Source: an uncultured Lachnospiraceae bacterium (GTDB lineage: Bacteria; Bacillota; Clostridia; Lachnospirales; Lachnospiraceae). From it: 64,000 nucleotides of DNA. Positions within the stretch are counted from its first letter, which is position 1; every line of letters begins with the position of its first letter. This document shows positions 1 to 8,978 of the stretch, in pieces. Both the position numbers and the translations under genes were made by a program. The notes under the pieces are model-generated. The model did no database searches, was not told the DNA's origin, and worked only from the letters and a program-made list of their open reading frames with translations. The stretch is taken from assembly GCA_902786365.1 (NCBI GenBank), contig CADACD010000002.1:90707-154706 (forward strand), read 5' to 3'.

Positions 1-1
1 G

Positions 2-190
2 CTTGAATATTGTAAGAAGTATTCTGTTCCGGTCATTATCGGAAGTGATGCACATGCCACTAACGTTGTTGCAAGACATGATACAGCATTGGAATTGATT
101 GATGAGGTGGGGCTTGATTATGGGCTTGTTTTGAATTTCTTTCCAGATAAAGTGAGAAAATATCTTAACAAGTACCGAAAAGGAGTATAA
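2..190 (+). CDS. C-terminal end of a PHP-family histidinol phosphatase (partial)
   Basis: Only the last 62 codons are in the window; the frame is already open at base 2. The fragment contains IIGSDAHATNVVARH, which matches the final metal-binding Asp-x-His motif of the PHP hydrolase fold, followed by the usual short tail with a helix ending in KYLNKY. This region is typical of HisK/HisJ-type histidinol-phosphatases, which remove phosphate from histidinol phosphate in histidine synthesis. Another PHP phosphoesterase cannot be excluded because the other metal-binding motifs lie outside the window. A histidinol-phosphate aminotransferase (HisC-like) lies 25 kb downstream and is not part of the same operon. 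Confidence 0.7.
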   Translation, partial: LEYCKKYSVPVIIGSDAHATNVVARHDTALELIDEVGLDYGLVLNFFPDKVRKYLNKYRKGV

Positions 191-259
191 AATTAAATAT
201 AGAAGGTAGTGAAAGAATATAAGGAATGTTATGACAGTGGCAGAAAGGAATATGCATAG

Positions 260-556
260 ATGAATGATAGAATGAAAAGTGAAGAAATGGATCATTTATT
301 TGAGGCTGTTTTGATGCTTGAAAATAAGGAAGAATGTTATCGGTTTTTTATGGATTTGTGTACCATCAACGAATTACAGTCTATGGCACAGCGATATGAG
401 GTGGCGCAGATGTTGAGTGATAAAAAGACATATACAGAGATTGCAAAGCAAACTGGTGCGTCTACAGCAACAATCAGTCGTGTTAATCGTTCGCTCAATT
501 ATGGAAGTGATGGTTACAGACTTGCTATTGACAGGGTAAATGGGAAGAATGAATAA
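260..556 (+). CDS. YerC/YecD-type TrpR-like DNA-binding protein
   Basis: A 98-residue protein of the TrpR/YerC-YecD family. The central part has the conserved stretch LCTINELQSMAQRYEVAQML followed by a helix-turn-helix around TYTEIAKQTGASTATISRVN (about residues 57-77). Family members are small dimeric DNA-binding proteins; unlike TrpR they do not have a known tryptophan role. The start is the ATG at 260, preceded by a purine-rich GAAAGGAA; the Met at codon 5 is an alternative. It lies 70 bases after the phosphatase fragment and may share its transcript. The regulatory target cannot be read from the sequence. Confidence 0.85.
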   Translation: MNDRMKSEEMDHLFEAVLMLENKEECYRFFMDLCTINELQSMAQRYEVAQMLSDKKTYTEIAKQTGASTATISRVNRSLNYGSDGYRLAIDRVNGKNE

Positions 557-723
557 AAAATAACAAAAAATCAGTAAAAAGAAATGGTAAAAGGGGCACG
601 AAGTACAGGTAAAAGTTGTCGGTGAATAATATAAGGGATAAAAATATGGCATGAAAATATGTATAGAGATATGATAAAGTATGGTATAAAAATATGTATA
701 GAAATATGAAATAAATGATAGAT

Positions 724-768
724 TTAAAAAAAAATAGCATTTCACGATCAGAACGAACAATGCTATTT
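724..768 (-). terminator. Rho-independent terminator of the DUF1836 gene
   Basis: An inverted repeat AAATAGCATT / AATGCTATTT encloses a 17-base loop. Read on the minus strand it runs into a tract of nine T (bases 725-734 are A on the plus strand). It lies about 60 bases past the stop of the minus-strand DUF1836 gene. On the plus strand there is no U tract, so it should end the minus transcript mainly. Confidence 0.7.
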
Positions 769-832
769 CAATATTGCTACTTGTTTTCATATAGTAACAG
801 GCTATATTCATTTTTTGCATTTTTTTGAATCT

Positions 833-1480
833 TTACTTTGAATTTTCTGAATTCTTATCAGTCTTTTTTTTGGAATCTTTCTTTTTGGAAGAATTTTTAG
901 GCATTTCAGAATTCATGCTATCAATAATACCTTCCAACATCTGTTTTTTAATATATACGTCAAAGCAGAGAGAAGTGATAAGGGAATATAGTTGGAGAAA
1001 TTCTTTGTCTTCCTTTGCAACTTCGGTAAACTGATTTTTTGAGTCATCAATCATGTGCCGGATATCATCTTTAATACTATCGATAAGTCCTGATTCTAGC
1101 TCACAGGATTTTGAATATATCTCCTCAAGTGAAATAGTATCATTGTTTTCAAAATAAGAGTCGCAAAGCGGAGTCAGAATAGTATTGATATCACTTATTG
1201 ACAAAATATTCTTATAATAATAAATCAGAATTAAAAGAATGATATGATTTTTTGAGTAACGCTTTTTTACAGGAGGAGGTAGCAACTCATTTTTGGAGTA
1301 ATTATTAATCATGGTTTTTGTTAAAATTTTATCATCAGGAAAGCGTTTGCTTTCAGAAAGATGTTTATTCATAAATGTAGTTACCTGATCCATGTATAAA
1401 TCTATTGATGGAATATCGACGGCGTCAATTATATTAAATTTTTTGAGTACTTCATTTAAGATTTTTTCTGTATTTACCAT
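833..1480 (-). CDS. DUF1836 domain-containing protein
   Basis: A 215-residue protein with the hallmark of the DUF1836 family in its middle: LTKTMINNYSKNELLPPP, then KRYSKNHIILLILIYYYKN and LSISDI (about residues 53-100). The first helix pair looks like a winged or MerR-like DNA-recognition unit, which is why the family is often thought to be regulatory, but its function is not established. The C-terminus is a lysine/serine-rich tail (KKKDSKKKTDKNSENSK), probably disordered. The start at 1480 has AAAGG about nine bases upstream on the minus strand. It is transcribed alone, away from pspA. Confidence 0.8.
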   Translation of the reverse strand: MVNTEKILNEVLKKFNIIDAVDIPSIDLYMDQVTTFMNKHLSESKRFPDDKILTKTMINNYSKNELLPPPVKKRYSKNHIILLILIYYYKNILSISDINTILTPLCDSYFENNDTISLEEIYSKSCELESGLIDSIKDDIRHMIDDSKNQFTEVAKEDKEFLQLYSLITSLCFDVYIKKQMLEGIIDSMNSEMPKNSSKKKDSKKKTDKNSENSK

Positions 1481-1897
1481 TGCTTATACCTTTACAATTA
1501 TTGCTTTGCATGAGATACCCGTTCTTGAAATCTTGCACGCAAAGTACACTTCCTTTCTGCAGTAACATCGTATATAATAATATTGTTATAGATTTCATAT
1601 AGAAAAACCCATATCCAATAGTTCATATATTCAATAGGACTGCGTCTGTTTTGAAGAAAAACGGAGTTCGTTTTGAACTTTAATATCAAATTTATTGACC
1701 GTTTAATGTGAAAAAATGAATATATTAATTCATGAACAATTTATTCGCACATATAATAAAATATTATATAGTATTAAAAACTATATGACAAGCAAAAAAT
1801 CAAAGTTTTATAGTGACTTTTTGTGCCTGATATTGTATAATTATTTTTGTAATCAAATGGCGATAAAAAATATTACATATTACAGGAGGATGGAAAA
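1481..1897. other. Divergent intergenic region, no gene supported
   Basis: About 415 bases between the divergent DUF1836 and pspA genes. I see a candidate pspA promoter (listed separately) and no RNA gene. Short open frames at 1498-1689 (minus) and 1716-1928 (plus) have no ribosome binding site or recognisable sequence and are treated as chance. Confidence 0.5.
1813..1841 (+). promoter_or_regulatory. Candidate SigA promoter of pspA
   Basis: TATAAT at 1836-1841 with GTGACT 17 bases upstream (1813-1818). The pspA start codon is about 55 bases downstream. The -10 box is perfect and the -35 box weak. Confidence 0.5.
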
Positions 1898-2590
1898 ATG
1901 GGAATTTTATCTAGATTTAAAGACATAATGTCAGCAAATATTAATGCATTACTTGATAAGGCAGAAGATCCAGAGAAAATGATTGATCAGTACTTAAGAA
2001 ATATTGAGAGTGATTTGGGAAAAGTTAAAGCAGAGACAGCAGCAGTTATGGCTGAGGAGACAAGATGCAAGAGAAAACTTGATGAGTGTAATGCAGAGAT
2101 AAATAAGTATCAGACATATGCTGAGAAAGCAGTAGTTGCAGGTAACGATGATGATGCAAGACAGTTCCTTGCAAAGAAATCACAGCTTGAAACAGAGAGA
2201 GCAAGTCTGCAGCAGTCTTATGAGGTGGCATCTGCTAATGCAGCTAAAATGAGACAGATGCATGATAAATTGACAAAAGATATTGCAGATTTGAATGCAC
2301 GTAAAGATGCTATCAAGGCAAAGGTGGCAGCAGCTAAGACTCAGGAGAAGATGAATAAGCTTGCAGGAAGTGTTTCAAGCTCAAAGGGAACGATGTCAGC
2401 ATTTGATAGAATGGAAGCAAAAGCAGACTCTATGTTAGATAAGGCAAATGCGATGGCAGAGCTTAACTCATCAGCAGAAGAGGCGGATATCAGCAATCTT
2501 GCTGCTAAGTATGACAGTGCATCATCAACAGCAGCTTCACCGGCAGTAGATGATGAGTTAGCAGCATTAAAAGCTAAGATGGGACTTTAA
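1898..2590 (+). CDS. pspA: PspA/IM30 family envelope stress protein
   Basis: A 230-residue, almost fully alpha-helical protein that starts MGILSRFKDIMSANINALLD, the typical amphipathic N-terminus of PspA/IM30 proteins, followed by EDPEKMIDQYLRNIE and a long coiled coil (about residues 25-185). Members bind stressed membranes from the cytoplasm and polymerise to preserve membrane integrity. The start has AGGAGG nine bases upstream. Its neighbours, a two-zinc-ribbon membrane protein and an SPFH protein, match the Bacillus ydjF-ydjG-ydjI arrangement, where YdjF is the PspA member. A strong terminator lies between this gene and the next, so pspA can be made separately. Confidence 0.92.
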   Translation: MGILSRFKDIMSANINALLDKAEDPEKMIDQYLRNIESDLGKVKAETAAVMAEETRCKRKLDECNAEINKYQTYAEKAVVAGNDDDARQFLAKKSQLETERASLQQSYEVASANAAKMRQMHDKLTKDIADLNARKDAIKAKVAAAKTQEKMNKLAGSVSSSKGTMSAFDRMEAKADSMLDKANAMAELNSSAEEADISNLAAKYDSASSTAASPAVDDELAALKAKMGL

Positions 2591-2662
2591 GAAGAATATT
2601 TTGCAGATAAATTTGATAAGTATATTTTCAGATTTGGTGCTGAATAGTTAAAACGAAAATAA

Positions 2663-2725
2663 AAGAAAAGGTGCCTGTAATCAATAAAATGCAAACGCAT
2701 ATGAAGGCACCTTTTCTTAATATTT
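2663..2725 (+). terminator. Rho-independent terminator after pspA
   Basis: A perfect 14-base inverted repeat, AAGAAAAGGTGCCT (2663-2676) and AGGCACCTTTTCTT (2705-2718), followed by a T-rich stretch. It separates pspA from the zinc-ribbon gene. Confidence 0.85.
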
Positions 2726-2891
2726 GTTATTTTAGATTGATAGAAATTAACTTTTTGCCCCCAACATCATATATATAGTCAGGATATTTTTAAGAATAAA
2801 AAATAAGTATGGTAGTGCTTAATTTTATCTTTCATAACGAAGAGGGGTTATCATATTAAGAAGATATAAAAAGCACAGAAATGAGGAAAGA

Positions 2892-4172
2892 ATGGCAGAT
2901 AATGTTTATTATTGCAGTAACTGTGGCGGCATTATGGAGTTTAATGTAAAGTCGCAGACTTTAAAGTGCCCCAACTGTGATACAGAAGTAAAAATTGTTG
3001 ATGACAGAAGAAATATAATAGAACATAATTTTAATGAAAGAGTTGCCAGATCTGTTTTGGTTAATGAGAAGCATTCGAGTACGATGCAGTGTAATGGATG
3101 TGGTGCAAGAGTTGAAGTGTCGGCAGATTGTACTGCCACAGAGTGTCCGTATTGTGGTTCGAAATATGTACTGGCACAGAAGCAGGAAGATGCAATCATT
3201 CCTGATGGTGTGCTACCGTTTAAAATAGATAAAAATGATGTAAAACAGAGATTTAATACATGGGTATCAAAAAGGTGGCTAGCTCCTGGAAAACTGAAAA
3301 ATCTCTATGAAAGAGATAAAATTCAGGGAGTTTATCTTCCATATTGGACATTTGATGCTGATATCGTGTGTGACTATTCAGCAGAGGGTGGAAAGAGAAG
3401 AAGAGAAAAAGTCAGAAAATCGGATGGATCAGTGACAGAGAAGACAGTTGTGGATTGGTACCACACACATGGAAGAATCAAGCATTTTTTTGATGATGTG
3501 CTTGTAAAAGGATCTAAGAACCTGAAGCCATCATTATTAAAAGGTGTGGAGCCTTATGATTTGAAAAAAGACCTTGCATCTTATTCACCACAGTATTTGT
3601 CTGGATATAGTGCTGAATGTTACTCAGTATCTCTTAATGATGCACATAAAGAAGCATGCCAGACAATCGAGAAGGAACTTCATAGCATGGCAAGGAATGA
3701 TGTACTGAAACGATATGATGAGGCAAGAAATATAAGAATTGCACCTGATTATAGAAATGAGACATATAAGCATATTCTTATACCAATCTATTCTACTGCA
3801 TATTCGTACAGAGATAAGAAATATACAGTTCTTATCAATGGACAGACAGGAAAGATAAAAGGCGATTATCCGAAGAGTCCGGTCAAGATAGGTATCATTG
3901 TTGCGGTGATTGTGACAATTCTAATCATGATATTTGCATCAAGTGCAAAAGCGGATGAAACAGAATATATACCGTCCAGTGAAGCTGGAGTTGTATATGA
4001 CACAGGATATGCGTATGACGAGTATGTGTATGATGAGTATGGATATGACGAAAATTATTTACTTGAAGAAAAGAATGACAATAGTGTAGCATTATGGGGT
4101 TCACGAAGTGATGGATACAAGGAAAATAATACAATAGATTATCAGGAGGAATTGAAAGATGGGACTTTTTAG
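2892..4172 (+). CDS. YdjG-like protein: two zinc ribbons plus membrane anchor
   Basis: A 426-residue protein with two N-terminal zinc ribbons: CSNCGG..CPNCD (residues about 8-30) and CNGCGA..CPYCGSKY (about 66-92). A central globular domain of about 220 residues has GVYLPYWTFDAD and related aromatic motifs. One transmembrane helix (about 340-360, IGIIVAVIVTILIMIFA) is followed by an acidic, tyrosine-rich tail with YDEYVYDEYGYDE. Bacillus YdjG shares the zinc-ribbon/membrane layout and helps place PspA at the membrane; the same role here is inferred from synteny. The start has GAGGAAAGA just upstream. The stop overlaps the next gene by 14 bases, so the two are translationally coupled. Confidence 0.75.
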   Translation: MADNVYYCSNCGGIMEFNVKSQTLKCPNCDTEVKIVDDRRNIIEHNFNERVARSVLVNEKHSSTMQCNGCGARVEVSADCTATECPYCGSKYVLAQKQEDAIIPDGVLPFKIDKNDVKQRFNTWVSKRWLAPGKLKNLYERDKIQGVYLPYWTFDADIVCDYSAEGGKRRREKVRKSDGSVTEKTVVDWYHTHGRIKHFFDDVLVKGSKNLKPSLLKGVEPYDLKKDLASYSPQYLSGYSAECYSVSLNDAHKEACQTIEKELHSMARNDVLKRYDEARNIRIAPDYRNETYKHILIPIYSTAYSYRDKKYTVLINGQTGKIKGDYPKSPVKIGIIVAVIVTILIMIFASSAKADETEYIPSSEAGVVYDTGYAYDEYVYDEYGYDENYLLEEKNDNSVALWGSRSDGYKENNTIDYQEELKDGTF

Positions 4173-5235
4173 TAATCAGTTTTCTAATGTTGTTGAGTGG
4201 CAGGAGCAAAGAGACGATATCATGTTTTGGAAATGGAATAATGATGAGATTAAAAAGGGAAGCAAACTTATCATCAGACCAGGACAAGATGCAATATTTA
4301 TGTACAATGGAAAAACAGAAGGTATCTTTACTGATCCGGGAAGTTTTGACATTGAATCTCAGATTGTGCCGTTTTTATCAACTCTCAAAGGAATTAAGTT
4401 TGGATTTAACAGTGGTATCAGAGCTGAGGTACTTTTTATTAATACAAAAGAATTTACTGTAAGATGGGGAACTAAGACACCTATCAATATACTGGCACCG
4501 GGACTTCCGGGTGGAATGCCGATAGGAGCATTTGGTACATTTTCATGTAAAGTATGTGATTATGATGTATTTATTGAAAAGATAGCAGGTATCAAGAAAC
4601 AATATGCTGTTGACGAGATAAGAGAGAGAATCACCTCTTCACTTAATCCAATGTTGATGAAATGGATTACAAGAGAAGGAAAAGACATGTTCAATCTTCA
4701 GGCAAATGCGATAGATATTGCAAAGGGCATACGTGAAGAATTTGATATGGATACTCACAAGATTGGTATTGCAATCACAGCATTTAATATCGAGAGCTTC
4801 AATTATCCGGAATCTGTTAAGAAGATGCAGGAGAAGGTTGCCTCTCAGAGCATGGTTGGAGACATGAATAAATATACACAGATGGCAATGGTTGATAGTA
4901 TGTCGAGAGGCGGCAGTGCAGGGTCTTCAGCAAACAACATGGCAAATATGGCAAATACAATGGCAAGTATGCAGATGGGAATGATGATGGGACAGCAGAT
5001 GGTTAATTCTATGCAGGGTTCAATGAATAATATGCAGCAGGCAGCAGGCGTGAATTTCCCAAATAATGGATATAACAATAATGGTTATAACCAACAGATG
5101 CAGCAGGCACAGCCACAGCATCAGATTCAAGGGGAAACAGGCAGTACAGGTACAGCACCAAAGTTCTGTCCGAATTGTGGAACAGCTACAAATGGTGCGA
5201 AGTTCTGTTCAAATTGTGGAACAAAACTTGTGTAG
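4159..5235 (+). CDS. YdjI-like SPFH-domain protein with C-terminal zinc ribbon
   Basis: A 358-residue protein. Residues about 1-230 form an SPFH (virion core/YdjI) domain: GSKLIIRPGQDAIFMYNGKT, PGSFDIE, and the conserved LAPGLPGGMPIGAFGTFSC. Then comes a Met/Asn/Gln-rich linker (about 235-320) and a C-terminal zinc ribbon, FCPNCGTATNGAKFCSNCGT. There is no transmembrane segment. In Bacillus YdjI acts with YdjG and YdjH to recruit PspA to the membrane. The start ATG has AGGAGG eight bases upstream and overlaps the preceding gene. No YdjH-like gene lies between them. Confidence 0.82.
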   Translation: MGLFSNQFSNVVEWQEQRDDIMFWKWNNDEIKKGSKLIIRPGQDAIFMYNGKTEGIFTDPGSFDIESQIVPFLSTLKGIKFGFNSGIRAEVLFINTKEFTVRWGTKTPINILAPGLPGGMPIGAFGTFSCKVCDYDVFIEKIAGIKKQYAVDEIRERITSSLNPMLMKWITREGKDMFNLQANAIDIAKGIREEFDMDTHKIGIAITAFNIESFNYPESVKKMQEKVASQSMVGDMNKYTQMAMVDSMSRGGSAGSSANNMANMANTMASMQMGMMMGQQMVNSMQGSMNNMQQAAGVNFPNNGYNNNGYNQQMQQAQPQHQIQGETGSTGTAPKFCPNCGTATNGAKFCSNCGTKLV

Positions 5236-5288
5236 GAAATATATGATAAATAAAGATTGGATTCTATAACTTATATATAAACAAAAAA

Positions 5289-5341
5289 AGCTGTCACATC
5301 CGGCAGGCAGATAAAAAAATACCTGTCGTGATGCGACAGCT
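5289..5341. terminator. Terminator-like hairpin between the SPFH gene and pcrA
   Basis: Arms AGCTGTC (5289-5295) and GACAGCT (5335-5341) enclose a second pairing CGGCAGG / CCTGTCG. An alternative short hairpin CTGTCG-TGATG-CGACAG is nested at the 3' side. The run of A before the first arm gives a clean U tract only on the minus strand; on the plus strand the following bases are TAATCATATTTT. Confidence 0.5.
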
Positions 5342-5375
5342 AATCATATTTTAATGACAGTAAAGGAAAAATTAA

Positions 5376-7625
5376 ATGAGCATTTATGATACATTGAATG
5401 ACAAACAAAAAGAAGCGGTATTTTATAAAGATGGACCTTTATTGATTCTTGCAGGGGCAGGTTCGGGAAAGACAAGAGTTCTGACACACAGGATTGCGTA
5501 TCTGATTGAAGAAGGTGTGAATCCATGGAATATTCTTGCGATTACATTTACGAATAAGGCAGCAAAAGAGATGCGTGAGCGTGTGAATAACCTTGTCGAG
5601 TATGGTGCCGAAAGTATATGGGTAAGCACATTTCACTCTATGTGTGTGAGAATTTTAAAAAGGTATATAGATAAAATTGGGTTTGATAATAACTTTACAA
5701 TTTATGACACAGATGACCAGAAAACTGTGATGAAAGATATTTGTAAACGTATTAATGTAGACACAAAGAAGATAAAGGAAAGAGCATTGCTTGCAGAGAT
5801 TTCAAAGGCTAAAAATGAGATGATTACACCGGAGGAATATGAAAAGGAGAATGCATCGGATTTTGGGAAAAAGAAATATATAGAGGCATATAGAGAATAT
5901 CAGAAGCAGCTGAAGAAAAATAACGCGTTAGACTTTGATGATTTGCTTGTGAAAACAGTGGAACTTCTAAGGTCAAACGGAGATGTGCTTGTACATTACC
6001 AGGAACGATTTAAGTACATCATGGTTGATGAGTACCAGGATACGAATACAGTACAGTTTCTTCTTATCAGACTTCTTGCAGGAAATAATGGAAATATTTG
6101 CGTTGTAGGTGATGATGACCAGTCGATATATGGATTCAGGGGAGCAAATGTAACCAACATTTTAGATTTTGAAAAATATTTTCCGGAAACGAAAGTGATA
6201 AAATTAGAGCAGAATTATCGTTCCACACAGATGATTTTAGATGCTGCGAATGCAGTCATTTCAAATAATGCAAGACGTAAAGAAAAGTCTCTTTGGACAG
6301 AAAATGATGAGGGCAGGAAGCTGGTGTTTAAAAGATTGGAAAGTGACTGGGAAGAGGCAGAGTATATATCAGATGAAATATCAGCTTATATAAGGGAAAA
6401 CGATTGTAGTTACAGCAGTATTGCATGTCTTTACAGAACCAATGCACAGTCACGAATTCTTGAAGAAAAATTTGTAAGAGATGGCATTCCTTATAAAATT
6501 ATAGGCGGTCAGAATTTTTATCAGAGAAAAGAGATAAAGGATTTGATTGCCTATTTAAAAGCAGTTGATAACGGAAAAGATGATGTGGCAGTCAAGCGAA
6601 TTATCAATGTTCCCAAAAGGGGAATTGGTGCGACAACGATTAATAAAATAGATACTTTTGCACAGGCGAATAATTTGAGTTTTTATGATACACTTTTGAA
6701 TGAAAATGCATTGGCTGTACTGGGAAGAAGTGCATCAAAAATACAGCCATTTGTTGATTTTATACAGAAGCTGAGAGCACAGATAAAGTATGAGAGTATC
6801 TCTGACATAATGGAGAAAATACTGAATGAGACAGGTTATCTGGATGAATTAAAGGCAGAGGGGACAGATGAAGCAAAATCAAGAATTGAAAATATCGATG
6901 AGTTTTTCAATAAAATTGTAGACTATGAAGTAAGAAATGAAAAGCCGTCTTTAAGTGAGTTTCTCGATGAAATTTCTCTGATTGCAGATATTGATAACCT
7001 CGAAAAAGACAGTGATTATGTAGTGTTAATGACAATCCACAGTGCAAAAGGACTGGAATTTCCAAAAGTATTTTTATGCGGAATGGAAGAAGGTCTGTTT
7101 CCGGGAAAAGCTGTATTATATTCAAACAGTGATAAAGAGTTGGAAGAAGAGAGAAGACTCTGTTATGTTGCCATTACAAGGGCGATGGAAAGTATGACGA
7201 TTACATGTGCAATGAGACGCATGTCAAAAGGAGAAATGCAGTATAATGCAATGTCAAGATTTGTCAAAGAAATACCAGGGCATATTATGGAATCTGATAT
7301 TTATATGGGTTCGTCATCCAGTGGACGCAGTGTTTCAAAAGACAGTGGCAGTTCGAACATTTCAGGAAGGATTTCGAAACCAACCAATAATTCAAGTGCA
7401 AAAGCAATTTTAAGAACAAGGGCATTTGATACAAAACAATATACAGTGAAAAAACAGCAAGTATTGGAGTATGGAGTAGGAGATACTGTAAAACATACAA
7501 AATTTGGAATAGGTCAGGTAACAAATATCACTGAAGGTGGAAGAGATTATGAAGTGACAGTAGAGTTTGTTACAGCGGGCACAAAAAAGATGTTTGCATC
7601 CTTTGCAAAATTAAAAAAAGTATAG
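5376..7625 (+). CDS. pcrA: ATP-dependent DNA helicase PcrA/UvrD
   Basis: A 749-residue SF1A helicase that unwinds DNA 3' to 5' in repair and replication. Motifs in order: Q-motif LNDKQKEAV, Walker A LAGAGSGKTRVL (about residue 25), motif Ia ITFTNKAAKEM, Walker B YIMVDEYQDTN, motif III VVGDDDQSIYGFRGA, motif IV EQNYRST, motif V TIHSAKGLEF and motif VI CYVAITRAMESM. The C-terminal Tudor-like part, YGVGDTVKHTKFGIGQV, is the one that contacts RNA polymerase in PcrA. Length is normal for PcrA. The start has AAAGGAAAAA upstream. It appears monocistronic. Confidence 0.96.
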   Translation: MSIYDTLNDKQKEAVFYKDGPLLILAGAGSGKTRVLTHRIAYLIEEGVNPWNILAITFTNKAAKEMRERVNNLVEYGAESIWVSTFHSMCVRILKRYIDKIGFDNNFTIYDTDDQKTVMKDICKRINVDTKKIKERALLAEISKAKNEMITPEEYEKENASDFGKKKYIEAYREYQKQLKKNNALDFDDLLVKTVELLRSNGDVLVHYQERFKYIMVDEYQDTNTVQFLLIRLLAGNNGNICVVGDDDQSIYGFRGANVTNILDFEKYFPETKVIKLEQNYRSTQMILDAANAVISNNARRKEKSLWTENDEGRKLVFKRLESDWEEAEYISDEISAYIRENDCSYSSIACLYRTNAQSRILEEKFVRDGIPYKIIGGQNFYQRKEIKDLIAYLKAVDNGKDDVAVKRIINVPKRGIGATTINKIDTFAQANNLSFYDTLLNENALAVLGRSASKIQPFVDFIQKLRAQIKYESISDIMEKILNETGYLDELKAEGTDEAKSRIENIDEFFNKIVDYEVRNEKPSLSEFLDEISLIADIDNLEKDSDYVVLMTIHSAKGLEFPKVFLCGMEEGLFPGKAVLYSNSDKELEEERRLCYVAITRAMESMTITCAMRRMSKGEMQYNAMSRFVKEIPGHIMESDIYMGSSSSGRSVSKDSGSSNISGRISKPTNNSSAKAILRTRAFDTKQYTVKKQQVLEYGVGDTVKHTKFGIGQVTNITEGGRDYEVTVEFVTAGTKKMFASFAKLKKV

Positions 7626-7779
7626 TAAAAATACAAGAAAGATGATATAATATGTGTTAGTGATTTAAAATTATTTTCGTCAAAAAAAGTACTTTTTATT
7701 GATGAATTTCTGTATTGAAAAGAACCTTTTAATGCATAATATTAATAGAGTACGTTAGACGAAGGAAAGGATGTGTGAT

Positions 7780-8049
7780 ATGGATAAGATCGAAAACTTA
7801 ATTAATGTTTCTAAGATTAATAGTCTTTTAAAGAAACAGGAAGAGCAGGCTAAGAAGGAACTGAAGAAGAAAAAAACATGCAAGATTCTTACAATAATTG
7901 GAATAGCAACAATTGTGGCAGCGATTGCATACGGAGTATACAAGTTTTTAAAGCCTGATTATCTGGAAGAGTTTGAGTATGATGATGAAGAATTGGATGA
8001 CTTTGAAGATGACTTTGAGGACGATTTCCTTGATGATTTAGATGACTAA
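7780..8049 (+). CDS. Small membrane protein with acidic C-terminal tail
   Basis: I do not recognise a named family. The 89-residue protein begins MDKIENLINVSKINSLLKKQ, has a lysine-rich stretch (EELKKKKTC type), one transmembrane helix (about residues 37-57, ILTIIGIATIVAAIAYGVY) and ends in a highly acidic tail dominated by D, E and F. An in-frame ATG at 7771 lies one base after the AAGGAAAGG site, too close to be used; the ATG at 7780 has proper spacing. The charge pattern predicts an N-in orientation with the tail outside. It stands alone, followed by a terminator. Confidence 0.65.
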   Translation: MDKIENLINVSKINSLLKKQEEQAKKELKKKKTCKILTIIGIATIVAAIAYGVYKFLKPDYLEEFEYDDEELDDFEDDFEDDFLDDLDD

Positions 8050-8357
8050 AATTGATTAATTATTTAACAAAGTCAATTACAAAAAATGGCTGAATAATTA
8101 GAGAATAGATTAAAAAAATTAATAAAAAATGAAACTGTTAATAATTCGAAATACACTTTATTATACTATAATTTATACGAAAAAGAGGCTATCGTGCATA
8201 TCGATAGCTTTTTTTTAACGTGAAAGTATGATATAATTTGCAATGAGGTGAGGCGTGATACATAATTATATGATATAAATGCAAAAGAAAAGATAAATTG
8301 TATGGCAATGTTATGAAAAATGAGAATTAATATACTATGAAATGGAGGAAATGAGAG
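8050..8357. other. Intergenic region with terminator and candidate promoter
   Basis: The stretch holds a terminator (8188-8216) and, just after it, an extended -10 element TGATATAAT at about 8229-8237 that could start the next gene. No RNA gene or open frame is supported. Confidence 0.45.
8188..8216 (+). terminator. Rho-independent terminator
   Basis: Stem GCTATCG (8188-8194) and CGATAGC (8202-8208) with a seven-base loop, followed by eight T. Confidence 0.85.
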
Positions 8358-8822
8358 ATGGATGAAAGAAATTCAGCAGGAAAGCAATTGTTATTGTTGT
8401 TATTAGGGATGTTAATGTGTGGTTCGGGACTGTACATATTTGCAAAACATGTTACAGTTTCAACTTATGGCAGTGGTTTTAATGGGATGTATTCCAGATT
8501 TGGTTTATTTGGAGGGAATGGAGTACCAGGCGGACTTGTTTTAGTTCCTTTGATTATCGGTATAGTGGTATGGGTTATTTTTCCAAAAAGTTTTGCGGGA
8601 AAATTTATTACAATGTTAGGAACACTATTTATTATATTTGGTGTGATTTCTGCAATCAAGTTAGAATTTCCAAGAACAAATTTATATGAGCTTTTAATTA
8701 TGCTTATTTTGATTTTTGGTGGTGGTGCATTAGCACTCAGGATTTTATTTATGCCGGATGCAGGAAGCAGTAAAGCAAAAAGAACAAAAATCGATGATTT
8801 GAACGATAAGTTGAATGACTAG
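8358..8822 (+). CDS. Hypothetical four-helix membrane protein
   Basis: A 154-residue protein of unknown function with about four transmembrane segments: LLLLLLGMLMCGSGLYIFA (about 11-29), VLVPLIIGIVVWVIF, FITMLGTLFIIFGVISAI and LLIMLILIFGGGALALRIL. The loop between the first two is glycine and phenylalanine rich. The C-terminus is short and charged (KRTKIDDLNDKLND). The start has GGAGG at a good distance. It is monocistronic and ends before a strong bidirectional hairpin. No catalytic or binding motif is visible. Confidence 0.7.
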   Translation: MDERNSAGKQLLLLLLGMLMCGSGLYIFAKHVTVSTYGSGFNGMYSRFGLFGGNGVPGGLVLVPLIIGIVVWVIFPKSFAGKFITMLGTLFIIFGVISAIKLEFPRTNLYELLIMLILIFGGGALALRILFMPDAGSSKAKRTKIDDLNDKLND

Positions 8823-8849
8823 ATAAATATATATTCTCCTTATTAGAAA

Positions 8850-8872
8850 CGGCCGGACTATAAGTCCGGCCG
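8850..8872. terminator. Bidirectional terminator between convergent genes
   Basis: A ten-base perfect GC-rich stem, CGGCCGGACT / AGTCCGGCCG, with a three-base loop. It lies between a plus-strand and a minus-strand gene that both point toward it. The T tracts are weak on either side. Confidence 0.6.
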
Positions 8873-8978
8873 ATATTTACTTGAATTCAGCATTGTTTTT
8901 CTTCAAAAAATCTACGTTTTCTTATCTGCGGTATGTGCAAATATTTTTCGAATATTGTATCATGTAATTATACTTATA

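Noticed and set aside
1716-1928. Open frame before pspA
   Set aside because: It overlaps the pspA start in another frame, lacks a ribosome binding site and is AT-driven low complexity.
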